Assembly: GCA_963402885.1 (NCBI GenBank)
Contig: OY727094.1
Location: forward strand, 3,164,501-3,228,500
Direction: 5' to 3'
Length of the DNA: 64,000 nt
Source: Antedon bifida
Lineage: Eukaryota; Echinodermata; Crinoidea; Comatulida; Antedonidae
Part shown: positions 20,517-31,883 of the stretch, one piece after another
How positions within the stretch are numbered: position 1 is the stretch's first letter
Layout of the letters: each line of letters begins with the position of its first letter
The notes under the pieces: generated by a model
Databases searched by the model: none
What the model was told of the DNA's origin: nothing
What the model saw: the letters and a program-made list of their open reading frames with translations, nothing else
Made by a program: the position numbers and the translations under genes

Positions 20517-21561
20517 TGCTACTACTCAAGCTAAAAGTCTCAAATTCTTATAAAAAACAACTTTTAGTGGATACTTAATATTTTAACATGTCCTTACAAT
20601 GACAAATGTAACATTTGTCATTCTTTTTTTTGTAAATATTTTAAAATGTGCATGGTATCTAACAGTATATAAATTTACACTAGTTTAAAATTCAGGATTA
20701 AAGGTAAATTAATTTCTAAGCACATTTCAAATTATTTCTGATTTCTGTATACAATGGTTGAACCACTTGTATGCGAAATTTTTCTAAACTTTTAGTTGAT
20801 ACTAAATATTCAAAAATGACTTTTTGATGAACTTTCTTTCATTTTTGTAAATATTTAAAAATGTGCATGTTATCCAATACTAATAGTAATAATATATAAA
20901 TTTACACTTGTTTAAAATTCAGGGTTACAGGTAAATTAATTTCTTAGTATATTTCATAGTATTTCTGATTTATTTATAGTATGTGACATTTTTCTAACAA
21001 AATAAAATCACCCATAATTGTCACAATCTCTCTGGACTAATTACCTTTTACTAATCATGTAAATCATACTGACAGTTTATGTTTAAATACATAGATATTT
21101 AGACTCAGTACAAGTGGGCTATGGATAGGGTAAATATATTATAGATCAAAATTATAATTAATATATAAATAATTAAATCTAATTCAATCTTTTCAACCAC
21201 CATTAGTATACTGATCTTAATTCTACATCAAGTTTAATATTAATTCAATAACTACAAAAGGAAAATAAAAAACAACATTTTATTTTAATTAATAATTAAT
21301 AATGTAACAGTAGACAAAATACTGATTAAACTTAAGACATTAAGAAATAATCTATGTATTTTGAGTAAATAAATGTTTATGCTTTGTTAAATGATTACTA
21401 GAGTGTAATTTTATTTACTAATTGTAGCCTACTATTGCTCTACATGTTGGTATTTACTGTGCAGTCATCAACCCATACAACCTACTGTCATCTAGCCAAT
21501 TAAATTCCTTTATGAGTTCATCATACATTAAGACATACAAGTGGTATTGCAATGCATTCTA
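20517..21561 (+). other. 3' flank of gene 4
   Basis: Shared 3' spacer with the tandemly doubled block (about 20,570-20,700 and 20,785-20,930). No gene seen. Confidence 0.5.
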
Positions 21562-21783
21562 TATACAGTAAGATATGCGAGTTGTATTGCATCAAATACC
21601 ATATACAGTAAGATATGTGATGTTTACAAGATTAGTCTGCATTTAGACATTATTGAGACGCATATAAATACCATGACAAGCAACATTGTTACATTTACTG
21701 AAGCAGCACAAAACAGAAAACAGCATCAACTTACTGATCAAGAGAAAATACAAGAACATTTAAACAGTAATCATGTATCTTGG
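21562..21783 (+). promoter_or_regulatory. Promoter and non-coding exon 1 of C1q gene 5
   Basis: Twin 19-bp motif region (the first copy changed to AGATATGCGA), TATAAATA at 21663-21670, exon end 21,783, GTAAGT donor at 21,784. The partner acceptor ends at 23,635. Confidence 0.7.
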
Positions 21784-21830
21784 GTAAGTACAGTAAATCT
21801 TTATATTTAGTGTTCTTAGCTGTTTTAATG

Positions 21831-22661
21831 TCATAATCTTAGCAGCCCTATTTTATATTTGTCATAATCTTAGCAGCCCTATTTTATATTTGTCACAATC
21901 TTAGCAGCCCTATTTTATATTTGTCATAATCTTAGCAGCTCTATTTTATATTTGTAACAATCTTAGCAGCCTTATTTTATTTGTCACAATCTTAGCAGCC
22001 CTATTTTATATTTGTCATAATCTTAGCAGCCATATTTTATATTTGTCACTATCTTAGCAGCCCTATTTTATATTTGTCACAATCTTAGCAGCCCTATTTT
22101 TTATTTGTCATAATCTTAGCAGCCCTATTTTATATTTGTCATAACCTTAGCAGCCCTATTTTATATTTGTCACAATCTTAGCAGCCCTATTTTTTATTTG
22201 TCATAATCTTAGCAGCCCTATTTTATATTTGTCACAATCTTAGCAGCCCTATTTTGTATTTGTCCTAATCTTAGCAGCCCTATTTTATATTTGTCATAAT
22301 CTTAGCAGCCCTATTTTATATTTGTCATAATCTTAGCAGCCATATTTTGTATTTGTCCTAATCTTAGCAGCCCTATTTTATATTTGTCATAATCTTAGCA
22401 GCCCTATTTTATATTTGTCATAATCTTAGCAGCCATATTTTGTATTTGTCCTAATCTTAGCAGCCCTATTTTATATTTGTCACAATCTTAGCAGCCCTAT
22501 TTTATATTTGTCCTAATCTTAGCAGCCCTATTTTATATTTGTCATAATCTTAGCAGCCCTATTTTATATTTGTCATAATCTTAGCAGCCCTATTTTGTAT
22601 TTGTCCTAATCTTAGCAGCCCTATTTTATATTTGTCATAATCTTAGCAGCCATATTTTATA
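21831..22661 (+). repeat. 31-bp minisatellite in intron 1 of gene 5
   Basis: About 27 units. Local higher-order pattern: tgtcctaatc and TTTTTTATTTG variants recur at regular intervals, suggesting duplication of multi-unit blocks. Confidence 0.95.
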
Positions 22662-22859
22662 TAAAACCTTTACCAAAATGAGTTATGTGACCTTCCGGAA
22701 AAACTCAGAAACAGTTTTTCGTTTAATTTACATTTTCTAAAGTTCTTAGGTAAAGTAAATGTACCACAAATGTGTTTCTGAATTTATATTACTAAAGGAT
22801 AATTTGAAATGTAAGGCAGGACAACAAAAAACATAGGGAATACTAATTAATATTGGTAT

Positions 22860-23390
22860 GCGAGATTTATAAAAAATACTTCACCACTCCTGCCTTTAAA
22901 AGGTTTTAGGTTTTTAAGTCTGTAAGTTTTTATCAGCTTAGAAATACCAAAAGATTGGAAGTACCATTTACGAGGCTAAAAAAGACTCAATTTTTGGTTA
23001 CAGTATGTGGTCATAAGTTATGGAATGAACTGTCTATAGAAAGGACTTTCTGTAAAAACATTAACATATTTTAAAAATCTATTAAAAAAATTTCCAAATA
23101 CAAATATTGTTACATTTTTTATTTATTAAATGAAATATCTAAAACATTCATGAATTTCTTTAGAATTATAATTTAACTACATGCAGTTGTTTTTTTGTTG
23201 TTTTTGTTTTTGTTTAAGGGTTGGTATTTGACAAGTTCTTTTACTTCTTTTTCTGATCCCAGAAACAGTTCTTATTTAATGTTACCATTTAAGTTATTGT
23301 AATTAATGTATATTGCTTTTATTTCTTGAACTGTTTCTAAATAAATGTTGTTGTTGAATTGTTGTTGAATTGAATTGAATTGTGTTAGAC
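22860..23390 (+). mobile_element. Old LINE 3' fragment in the gene 5 intron
   Basis: Broken frames give a LINE C-terminus-like series (YFRLEIPK..., WNELSIE..., KNINIFKKS). The segment ends in a GTTGTTGAATTGAATTG-type short tandem tail at about 23,340-23,390. The same fragment, nearly identical, lies at 31,085-31,625 in the gene 7 intron, so it predates that duplication. Confidence 0.5.
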
Positions 23391-23642
23391 TTATAGACTT
23401 CAAAACTAATATAATTTATCAAATTTGACAACTATGTTAAAATTCAATTGCCATTTGTCCATCTATAGTATGATTGACAAAATGTGGCACATGATAGTAG
23501 TGAAGTCTATAGTAATATGTATGATTGACAAATGACAATTTAATTTTAACATGGTTCTCAAATTCTATCATTTATATTATAAAAACACTTGGTAATAGAC
23601 ATGCCAACAAAATTATAAATTTGATTCAATTTCAGATTTTAC

Positions 23643-24431
23643 ATGTTCTTCACAATTGCTACTATACAAATTAGTATCATCTATGCTCAAACTGATACAG
23701 CAGCTTGTAATAGCTGTTGTACAGCTGGGGTTCCTGGCATTCCAGGAAATCATGGTAATCCAGGTGTGTCAGGGCCACAAGGAATGAATGGAGTGAAAGG
23801 AGAACAAGGAATGAAAGGAGAGCACGGAATGAATGGAGAACAAGGAATAAATGGAGAACAAGGACTGAAAGGAGAAAAGGGAATGAAAGGAGAACAAGGA
23901 ATGAAAGGAGATAAAGGAAGCAATGGCTTAGATGGGATTCCTGGTAAATTAGGACCAACTGGACCTCAAGGCCTCATTGGACTACCAGGTACAAATGGTG
24001 TAAAAGGAGAAAAGGGTGAACAAGCTAGTCAGCAGAAATCTGCCTTTTCAGTAGTTTTTACATCAAACCCAGGTCGTCATGCCGCTAGCCCAATGAAGTA
24101 TAACACAATAATTACAAATGTTGGAAATGACTACAATCTGGATACAGGCAAGTTTGTCTGTGCAATTCCAGGTGTTTATGTTTTCCAAGTCTCAACAACG
24201 AAATCAAGTGGTGGTGGTGAAGTTTTGACAAGAATTATGAAAAATGGGAGTTTTCAAGTATCTACATGGGCAAGTGCTATTGGGTATGATTCTGTAAGTA
24301 CAATGGTGGTACTTGATCTAGTATCAGGTGATCAAGTTTGGACTCAGCCAGGTAGTACAAGCGTAAACTATTACTACAGTAACAGCAACAGATATTGCTC
24401 ATTCTCAGGTTTCTTACTTTATGCAGAATAA
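23643..24431 (+). CDS. Collagen-like C1q-domain protein, gene 5
   Basis: A 262-aa secreted protein of subfamily I: signal peptide 1-16, CNSCC knot, long Gly-X-Y stretch (about 29-125), then the C1q domain. The acceptor TTTCAG ends at 23,635 and the ATG follows by 7 nt. The N-terminal half is almost the same as gene 2. The loops (TTKSSGGGEVLT, WASAIGYD, GSTSVNYYYSNSN) combine motifs seen in genes 1, 4 and 7, indicating mosaic exchange. The last residue is Glu rather than the usual Ala. SVSTMVV replaces the otherwise invariant SASTMVV. Confidence 0.93.
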   Translation: MFFTIATIQISIIYAQTDTAACNSCCTAGVPGIPGNHGNPGVSGPQGMNGVKGEQGMKGEHGMNGEQGINGEQGLKGEKGMKGEQGMKGDKGSNGLDGIPGKLGPTGPQGLIGLPGTNGVKGEKGEQASQQKSAFSVVFTSNPGRHAASPMKYNTIITNVGNDYNLDTGKFVCAIPGVYVFQVSTTKSSGGGEVLTRIMKNGSFQVSTWASAIGYDSVSTMVVLDLVSGDQVWTQPGSTSVNYYYSNSNRYCSFSGFLLYAE

Positions 24432-25290
24432 TGTTACTACTCAAGCTAAAAGTCTTAAATACTTATAAAAAACACAACTTTTAGTTGATACTTAATATTT
24501 TAACATGACCTTACGATATAGAATGTAACATTTGTCTATCTTTTTTTGTAAATATTTAAAAATGTGCATGTTATCCAAAACTAATAGTGATTTTATATAA
24601 ATTTACACTAGTTTAAAATTCAGGGTTACAGGTAAATTAATTTCTAAGGATATTTTATATTATTTCTGATTTCTGTATAGTAAGGTTGAACCACCTGTAT
24701 GTGACAGTTTTCTAACAAAATAAGATCACCCATAATTGTTTTTCAAAAGTCACAATCTCTCTGGACTAATTACCTTTTACTAATCATGTAAATCATACTC
24801 TGACAGTTTATGTTTAAAGACGTAGATATTTAGTACATGTGGACTGAAGTTAGGTAAATAAATTGTAAATCAAAATATATAATTAATTAAATCTAATTTA
24901 ATTTTTTGAGGAAAGAAATCCAACAATCACCACTAGTATACTGATCTTAATTCTACTTCAAGTTTGATGTTAATAAAACAATTACTAAAGGAAAATAAAA
25001 AACAACATTTAACTTTAATTAATAATTATTAATGTAACAGTAATGTAAAATACTGATTAAACTTAAGAAATTAAGAAATAATGTATGTATTTTGAGTAAA
25101 TAAATGTTTATGCTTTGTTAAATAATGACTAGAGTGTAATTTTGTTTACTAATTGTAGCCTACTATTACTCTACGTTGGTATTTACTGTGAAGTCATAAA
25201 CTCATACAACCTACTGTCATCTAGCCAATTAAATTCATTTATGAGTTCATCATACATTAAGACATACAAGTGGTATTGCAATGCATTCTA
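24432..25290 (+). other. 3' flank of gene 5
   Basis: Shared 3' spacer in its single-block form. Nearly identical to 32,709-33,568 after gene 7, marking a recent block duplication. No gene seen. Confidence 0.6.
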
Positions 25291-25512
25291 TATACAGTAA
25301 GGTATGTGAGTTGTATTGCATCAAATACCATATACAGTAAGATATGTGATGTTTACAAGATTAGTCTGCATTTAGACATTATTGAGACGCATATAAATAC
25401 CATGACAAGCAACACTGTTACATTTACTGCAGCAGCACAAAACAGAAAACAGCATCAACTTACTGATCAAGAGAAAATACAAGAACATTTAAACAGTAAT
25501 CATGTATCTTGG
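25291..25512 (+). promoter_or_regulatory. Promoter and non-coding exon 1 of C1q gene 6
   Basis: Twin motifs, TATAAATA at 25392-25399, exon end 25,512, GTAAGT donor at 25,513. The partner acceptor ends at 28,179. Confidence 0.7.
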
Positions 25513-25559
25513 GTAAGTACAGTAAATCTTTATATTTAGTGTTCTTAACTGTTTTAATG

Positions 25560-27050
25560 TCACAATCTTAGCAGCCCTATTTTATATTTGTCATAATCTT
25601 AGCAGCCCTATTTTATATTTGTCACAATCTTAGCAGCCCTATTTTATATTTGTCACAATCTTAGCAGCCCTATTTTATATTTGTCACAATCTTAGCAGCC
25701 CTATTTTATATTTCTCACAATCTTAGCAGCCCTATTTTATATTTGTCACAATCTTAGCAGCCCTATTTTATATTTGTCACAATCTTAGCAGCCATATTTT
25801 ATATTTATCATAATCTTAGCAGCCCTATTTTATATTTGTCACAATCTTAGCATCCCTATTTTATATTTGTCACAATCTTAGCAGCCCTATTTTATATTTG
25901 TCACAATCTTAGCAGCCCTATTTTATATTTGTCATAATCTTAGCAGCCCTATTTTATATTTGTCACAATCTTAGCAGCCCTATTTTATATTTGTCATAAT
26001 CTTAGCATCCCTATTTTATATTTGTCACAATCTTAGCAGCCCTATTTTATATTTGTCACAATCTTAGCAGCCCTATTTTATATTTGTCACAATCTTAGCA
26101 GCCCTATTTTATATTTGTCACAATCTTAGCAGCCCTATTTTATATTTGTCACAATCTTAGCAGCCCTATTTTATATTTGTCACAATCTTAGCAGCCCTAT
26201 TTTATATTTGTCACAATCTTAGCAGCCCTATTTTATATTTGTCACAATCTTAACAGCCCTATTTTATATTTGTCACAATCTTAGCAGCCCTATTTTATAT
26301 TTGTCATAATCTTAGCAGCCCTATTTTATATTTGTCACAATCTTAGCAGCCCTATTTTATATTTGTCACAATCTTAGCAGCCATATTTTGTATTTGTCAC
26401 AATCTTAGCAGCCCTATTTTATATTTGTCACAATCTTAGCATGCCTATTTTATATTTGTCACAATCTTAGCAGCCCTATTTTATATTTGTCACAATCTTA
26501 GCAGCCCTATTTTATATTTATCATAATCTTAGCAGCCCTATTTTATATTTGTCACAATCTTAGCAGGCCAATTTTATATTTGTCATAATCTTAGCAGCCC
26601 TATTTTATATTTGTCACAATCTTAGCAGCCCTATTTTATATTTGTCATAATCTTAGCAGCCCTATTTCATATTTGTCACAATCTTAGCAGCCCTATTTTA
26701 TATTTGTCATAATCTTAGCAGCCCTATTTTATATTTGTCACAATCTTAGCAGCCCTATTTTATATTTGTCATAATCTTAGCAGCCCTATTTTATATTTGT
26801 CACAATCTTAGCAGCCCTATTTTATATTTATCACAATCTTAGCAGCCCTATTTTATATTTGTCACAATCTTAGCAGCCCTATTTTATATTTGTCACAATC
26901 TTAGCAGCCCTATTTTATATTTGTCACAATCTTAGCAGCCCTATTTTATATTTGTCACTATCTTAGCAGCCATATTTTATATTTATCATAATCTTAGCAT
27001 CCCTATTTTATATTTGTCACAATCTTAGCAGCCCTATTTTATATTTGCTA
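25560..27050 (+). repeat. 31-bp minisatellite in intron 1 of gene 6 (longest)
   Basis: About 48 units, the longest array in the window and the most homogeneous. Scattered catccc, atgcc and atttatc variants. Confidence 0.96.
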
Positions 27051-27061
27051 CAATCAACACG

Positions 27062-27308
27062 GTTGTTTTTCTAAAAAAATTCAGAAGCAATAATTATGTA
27101 TAAAATGTTTAATTTAAATGTTCCTCTATATCTTTCTGACCGTTACAACTAAAACACTAGAAACTAATATAGTAGAAACTTTAATATTTGTAAAGCTGAA
27201 GCAGATAAAAAAAAGTCTTTTCATTCATGGTATTGTAAGTAAGCTCTGGAATAACCTTTCAGATGATCTTAAACAGGTTTCTTCTATAAATATATTTAAT
27301 CTAATTTA
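27062..27308 (+). mobile_element. LINE C-terminal fragment in the gene 6 intron
   Basis: An open stretch at 27,118-27,309 ends with IVSKLWNNLSDDLKQ followed by SSINIFNLI and a stop, the usual ending of CR1/L2-type reverse transcriptase ORFs. Truncated on the left. Sits between the 31-bp array and the 57-bp array. Confidence 0.5.
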
Positions 27309-27360
27309 ACTGCATAATTTTGTTTTCATTGTTATCCCCGAAACTCACAAAACTTATTTG

Positions 27361-27986
27361 GACACCAGTATCGCTATAATATTTACTGTGTAAAAAAATC
27401 ACTGGTTCCTTGTTTAGGACACCAGTATCGCTATAATATTTACTGTGTAAAAAAATCACTGGTTCCTTGTTTAGGACACCAGTATCGCTATAATATTTAC
27501 TGTGTAAAAAAATCACTGGTTCCTTGTTTAGGACACCAGTATCGCTATAATATTTACTGTGTAAAGAAATCACTGGTTCCTTGTTTAGGACACCAGTATC
27601 GCTATAATATTTACTGTGTAAAGAAATCATTGGTTCCTTGTTTAGGACACCAGTACTGCTATAATATTTACTGTGTAAAGAAATCACTGGTTCCTTGTTT
27701 AGGACACCAGTATCGCTATAATATTTACTGTGTAAAGAAATCACTGGTTTCTTGTTTAGGACACCAGTATCGCTATAATATTTACTGTGTAAAAAAATCA
27801 CTGGTTCCTTGTTTAGGACACCAGTATCGCTATAATATTTACTGTGTAAAAAAATCACTGGTTCCTTGTTTAGGACACCAGTATCGCTATAATATTTACT
27901 GTGTAAAGAAATCACTGGTTTCTTGTTTAGGACACCAGTATCGCTATAATATTTACTGTGTAAAGAAATCACTGGTTCCTTGTTTA
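27361..27986. repeat. 57-bp tandem repeat
   Basis: Eleven highly similar copies of a 57-bp unit starting GACACCAGTATCGCTATAAT. The period is a multiple of three and the unit lacks stops in two frames, so long ORFs appear on both strands; these are not regarded as genes. Confidence 0.95.
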
Positions 27987-28186
27987 CTGATCACTGCCTA
28001 TCATAAATAAAGTTTAAAACTAAGGTTTACTCATGGAACTGCACTGTATTAAACAACTTGTTCTATTGTATTGTTTTATTCTTCAATATTCCTTTTTGTC
28101 AATTTAATTTTAACTTGGTTATCAAGTTCCTTCATTTAAAAATGCTTGTTACTAAATATATAATTTGATTGAATTTCAGATTTTAC

Positions 28187-28906
28187 ATGTTCTTCACAAT
28201 TGCTACTATACAAATTAGTATCATCTATGCTCAAACTGATACAGCAGCTTGTAATAGCTGTTGTACAGCTGGGGTTCCTGGCATTCCAGGACATCATGGT
28301 AATCCAGGTGCATCAGGGCCACAAGGAATGAATGGAGTGAAAGGAGAACAAGGAACAAAAGGAGAGCACGGAATGAAAGGAGATAATGGAAGGAATGGAT
28401 TAGATGGGATTCCTGGCAAGTTAGGACCAACTGGACCTCAAGGCCTCACTGGATCACAAGGTGCAAATGGTGTAAAGGGAGAAAAGGGTGAACAAGCTAG
28501 TCAGCAGAAATCTGCCTTTTCAGTAGCTTTTACATCAAACCCAGGTCGTCATGCCGTTAGCCCAATGAAGTATGACACAATAATTACAAATGTAAGAAAT
28601 GACTACAATCTGGATACAGGCAAGTTTGTCTGTACAATTCCAGGTGTTTATGTATTCCAGGTCACATCAATGAAATCAAATGGTGGTGGGAACATTTTAA
28701 CAAGAATCATGAAAAATGGGAGTGTACAAGTATCCACACGGATGGACGCTGATGATGGGTATAATTCTGCAAGCACAATGGTGGTACTTGATCTGGTATC
28801 AGGTGATCAAGTATGGACTCAGCCATATAGTACAACCTATAACTATTACACCAGTGACAGTGACAGATATTGCTCATTCTCAGGTTTCTTACTTTATGCA
28901 GCATAA
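28187..28906 (+). CDS. Collagen-like C1q-domain protein, gene 6
   Basis: A 239-aa subfamily-I protein: signal peptide 1-16, CNSCC knot, about 25 Gly-X-Y triplets, C1q domain. The acceptor TTTCAG ends at 28,179 and the ATG at 28,187 is used. The C1q loops (MKSNGGGNILT, RMDADDGYN, YSTTYNYYTSDSD) are almost the same as gene 2, although the genes lie 25 kb apart with other types between them. Exon 1 ends at 25,512, giving a 2.7-kb intron with the 31-bp and 57-bp arrays. One framework change is NVRNDYN in place of NVGNDYN. Confidence 0.93.
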   Translation: MFFTIATIQISIIYAQTDTAACNSCCTAGVPGIPGHHGNPGASGPQGMNGVKGEQGTKGEHGMKGDNGRNGLDGIPGKLGPTGPQGLTGSQGANGVKGEKGEQASQQKSAFSVAFTSNPGRHAVSPMKYDTIITNVRNDYNLDTGKFVCTIPGVYVFQVTSMKSNGGGNILTRIMKNGSVQVSTRMDADDGYNSASTMVVLDLVSGDQVWTQPYSTTYNYYTSDSDRYCSFSGFLLYAA

Positions 28907-30012
28907 TGTTACTACTCAATCTAAAAGTCTTAAATACTTATAAAAAACACAACTTTTAGTGGATACTTAATATTTTAACATGACCTTACAATGACAAATG
29001 TAAGATTTTATTTCTTTTTTTTTGTAAATATTTAAAAATGCATGGTATCTAACAGTATATAAATTTACACTAGTTTACAATTCAGGATTAAAGGTAAATT
29101 AATTTCTAAGCACATTTCAAACTATTTCTGATTTCTGTATACAATGGTTGAACCACCTGTATGACAATTTTCTAAACACAACTTAGTGGATACTTAATAT
29201 TCAAACATAACTTTATGATGACGAATGTAAGATTTTTCTTTTGTTTTTGTAAATATTTAAAAATGTGCATGTTATCCAATACTATTAATATTATTATATA
29301 AATTTACACTAGTTTAAAATTCAGGGTTACAGGTAAATTAATTTCTTAGTATATTTCAAGTATGTATTTCTGATTTTTGTATAGTATGGTTGAACCACCT
29401 GTATCTGACATTCTTCTAACAAAATAAAATCACCCATAATTTGTTTTTCTAAATTCATAATCCCTCTGGACTAAATATCTTTTAGTAATCATGTAAATCA
29501 TACTCTGACAGTTTATGTTTAAAGACGTAGATATTTAGTCTCAGTAAATGCGGGTTATGGTTAGGTAAATATATTATAGATCAAAATTATAATTAATATA
29601 TAAATAATTAAATATAATTTAATCTTTTGAGAGAACAAATCCAACAATCACCATTAGTATACTGATATTAATTCTACATCAAGTTTGATATTAATACAAC
29701 AACTACTAAAGGAAAATAAAAAACAACATTTTACTTTAATTAATAATTATTAATGTAACAGTAGACAAAATACTGATTAAACTTAAGACATTAAGAAATA
29801 ATCTATGTATTTTGAGTAAATAAATGTTTATGCTTTGTTAAATAATGACTAGAGTGTAATCTTGTTTACTAATTGTAGCCTACTATTGCTCTACATGTTG
29901 GTATTTACTGTGCAGTCATCAACTCATACAACCTACTGTCATCTAGCCAATTAAATTCCTTTATGAGTTCATCATACATTAAGACATACAAGTGGTATTA
30001 CAATGCATTCTA
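28907..30012 (+). other. 3' flank of gene 6
   Basis: Shared 3' spacer with the doubled block (about 28,950-29,110 and 29,180-29,340). No gene seen. Confidence 0.5.
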
Positions 30013-30238
30013 TCTACAGTAAGATAATTATGTGAGTTGTATTGCATCCAATACCATATACAGTAAGATATGTGATGTTTACAAGATTAGTCTGCATTTA
30101 GACATTATTGAGACACATATAAATACCATGACAAGCAACATTGCTACATTTACTGCAGCAACACAAAACAGAAAACGGCATCAACTTACTGATCAAGAGA
30201 AAATACAAGAACATTTAAACAGTAAAAATGTATCTTCG
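30013..30238 (+). promoter_or_regulatory. Promoter and non-coding exon 1 of C1q gene 7
   Basis: TATAAATA at 30118-30125. The first twin motif carries a small insertion (AAGATAATTATGTGAG). The exon ends at 30,238 (CTTCG, where other copies have CTTGG) before GTAAGT. The partner acceptor ends at 31,876. Confidence 0.68.
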
Positions 30239-30285
30239 GTAAGTACAGTAAATCTTTATATTGAGTGTTCTTAGCTGTTTTAATG

Positions 30286-30904
30286 TCATAATCTTAGCAG
30301 CCCTATTTTATATTTATCACAATCTTAGCAGCCCTATTTTATATTTTTCACAATCTTAGCAGCCCTATTTTATATTTGTCACAATCTTAGCAGCCCTATT
30401 TTATATTTGTTACAATCTTAGCAGCCCTATTTTATATTTGTCATAACCTTAGCAGCCCTATTTTATATTTGTCACAATCTTAGCAGCCCTATTTTTTATT
30501 TGTCATAATCTTAGCAGCCCTATTTTATATTTGTCATAACAAATAGCAGCCCTATTTTATATTTGTCACAATCTTAGCAGCCCTATTTTTTATTTGTCAT
30601 AATCTTAGCAGCCCTATTTTATATTTGTCATAATCTTAGCAGCCCTATTTTTTATTTGTCATAATCTTAGCAGCCCTATTTTATATTTGTCATAACCTTA
30701 GCAGCCCTATTTTATATTTGTCACAATCTTAGCAGCCTTATTTTTTATTTGTCATAATCTTAGCAGCCCTATTTTATATTTGTCACAATCTTAGCAGCCC
30801 TATTTTATATTTGTCATAATCTTAGCAGCCCTATTTTATATTTGTCCTAATCTTAGCAGCCCTATTTTGTATTTGCCACAATCTTAGCAGCCCTATTTTA
30901 TATA
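30286..30904 (+). repeat. 31-bp minisatellite in intron 1 of gene 7
   Basis: About 20 units, with several TTTTTTATTTG variants like those of the gene 5 array. Confidence 0.95.
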
Positions 30905-31084
30905 AAACCTTTACCAAAATGAGTTATGTGACCTTCCGGAAAAACTCAGAAACAGTTTTTCGTTTAATTTACATTTTCAAGTTCTTAGGTAAAGTAAATG
31001 TACCACAAATGTGTTTCTGAATTTATAGTACTAAAAGATAATTTGAAATGTAAGGCAGGACAACAAAAAACATAGGGAATACTA

Positions 31085-31625
31085 ATTAATATTGGAATGT
31101 GAGATTTATAAAAAATACTTCACCACTCCTGCCTTTAAAAGGTTTTAGGTTTTTAAGTCTGTAAGTTTTTATCAGCTTAGAAATACCAAAAGAGTGAAAG
31201 TACCATTTACGAGGCTAAAAAAGACTCAATTTTTGGTTACAGTATGTGGTCATAAGTTATGGAATGAACTGTCTATAGAAACGACTTTCTGTAAAAACAT
31301 TAACATATTTTAAAAATCTATTAAAAAAATTTCCAAATACAAATATTGTTAGATTTTTTATTTATTAGATGAAAGAAATAAAATATTCATGAATTTCTTT
31401 AGAATTATAATTTATAACTACATGCAGTTGTTTTTTTGTTGTTTTTGTTTTGTTTAGGGGTTAGTATTTGACAAGTTCTTTTACTTCTTTTTCTGATCCC
31501 AGAAACAGTTCTTATATAATGTTACCATTTTAAGTTATTGTAATTAATGTATATTGCTTTTATTTCTTGAACTGTTTCTAAATAAATGTTGTTGTTGAAT
31601 TGTTGTTGAATTGAATTGAATTGTG
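31085..31625 (+). mobile_element. Old LINE 3' fragment in the gene 7 intron
   Basis: Near-identical copy of 22,860-23,390, with the same GTTGTTGAATTG-type tail. Inherited by duplication of the whole intron 3' part (22,662-23,642 versus 30,905-31,883), not by a second insertion. Confidence 0.5.
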
Positions 31626-31883
31626 TTAGACTTATAGACTTCAAAACTAATATAATTTATCAAATTTGACAACTATGTTAAAATTCAATTGCCATTTGTC
31701 AATCTATAGTATGATTGACAAAATGTGGCACATGATAGTAGTGAAGTCTATAGTAATATGTATGATTGACAAATGACAATTTAATTTTAACATGGTTCTC
31801 AAATTCTATCATTTATATTATAAAAACACTTGGTAATAGACATGCCAACAAAATTATAAATTTGATTCAATTTCAGATTTTAC

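Noticed and set aside
27301..27972. 223-codon repetitive ORF on the - strand
   Set aside because: Produced by a stop-free 57-bp unit in a multiple-of-three period; an equivalent ORF exists on the other strand and there is no start context or homology.
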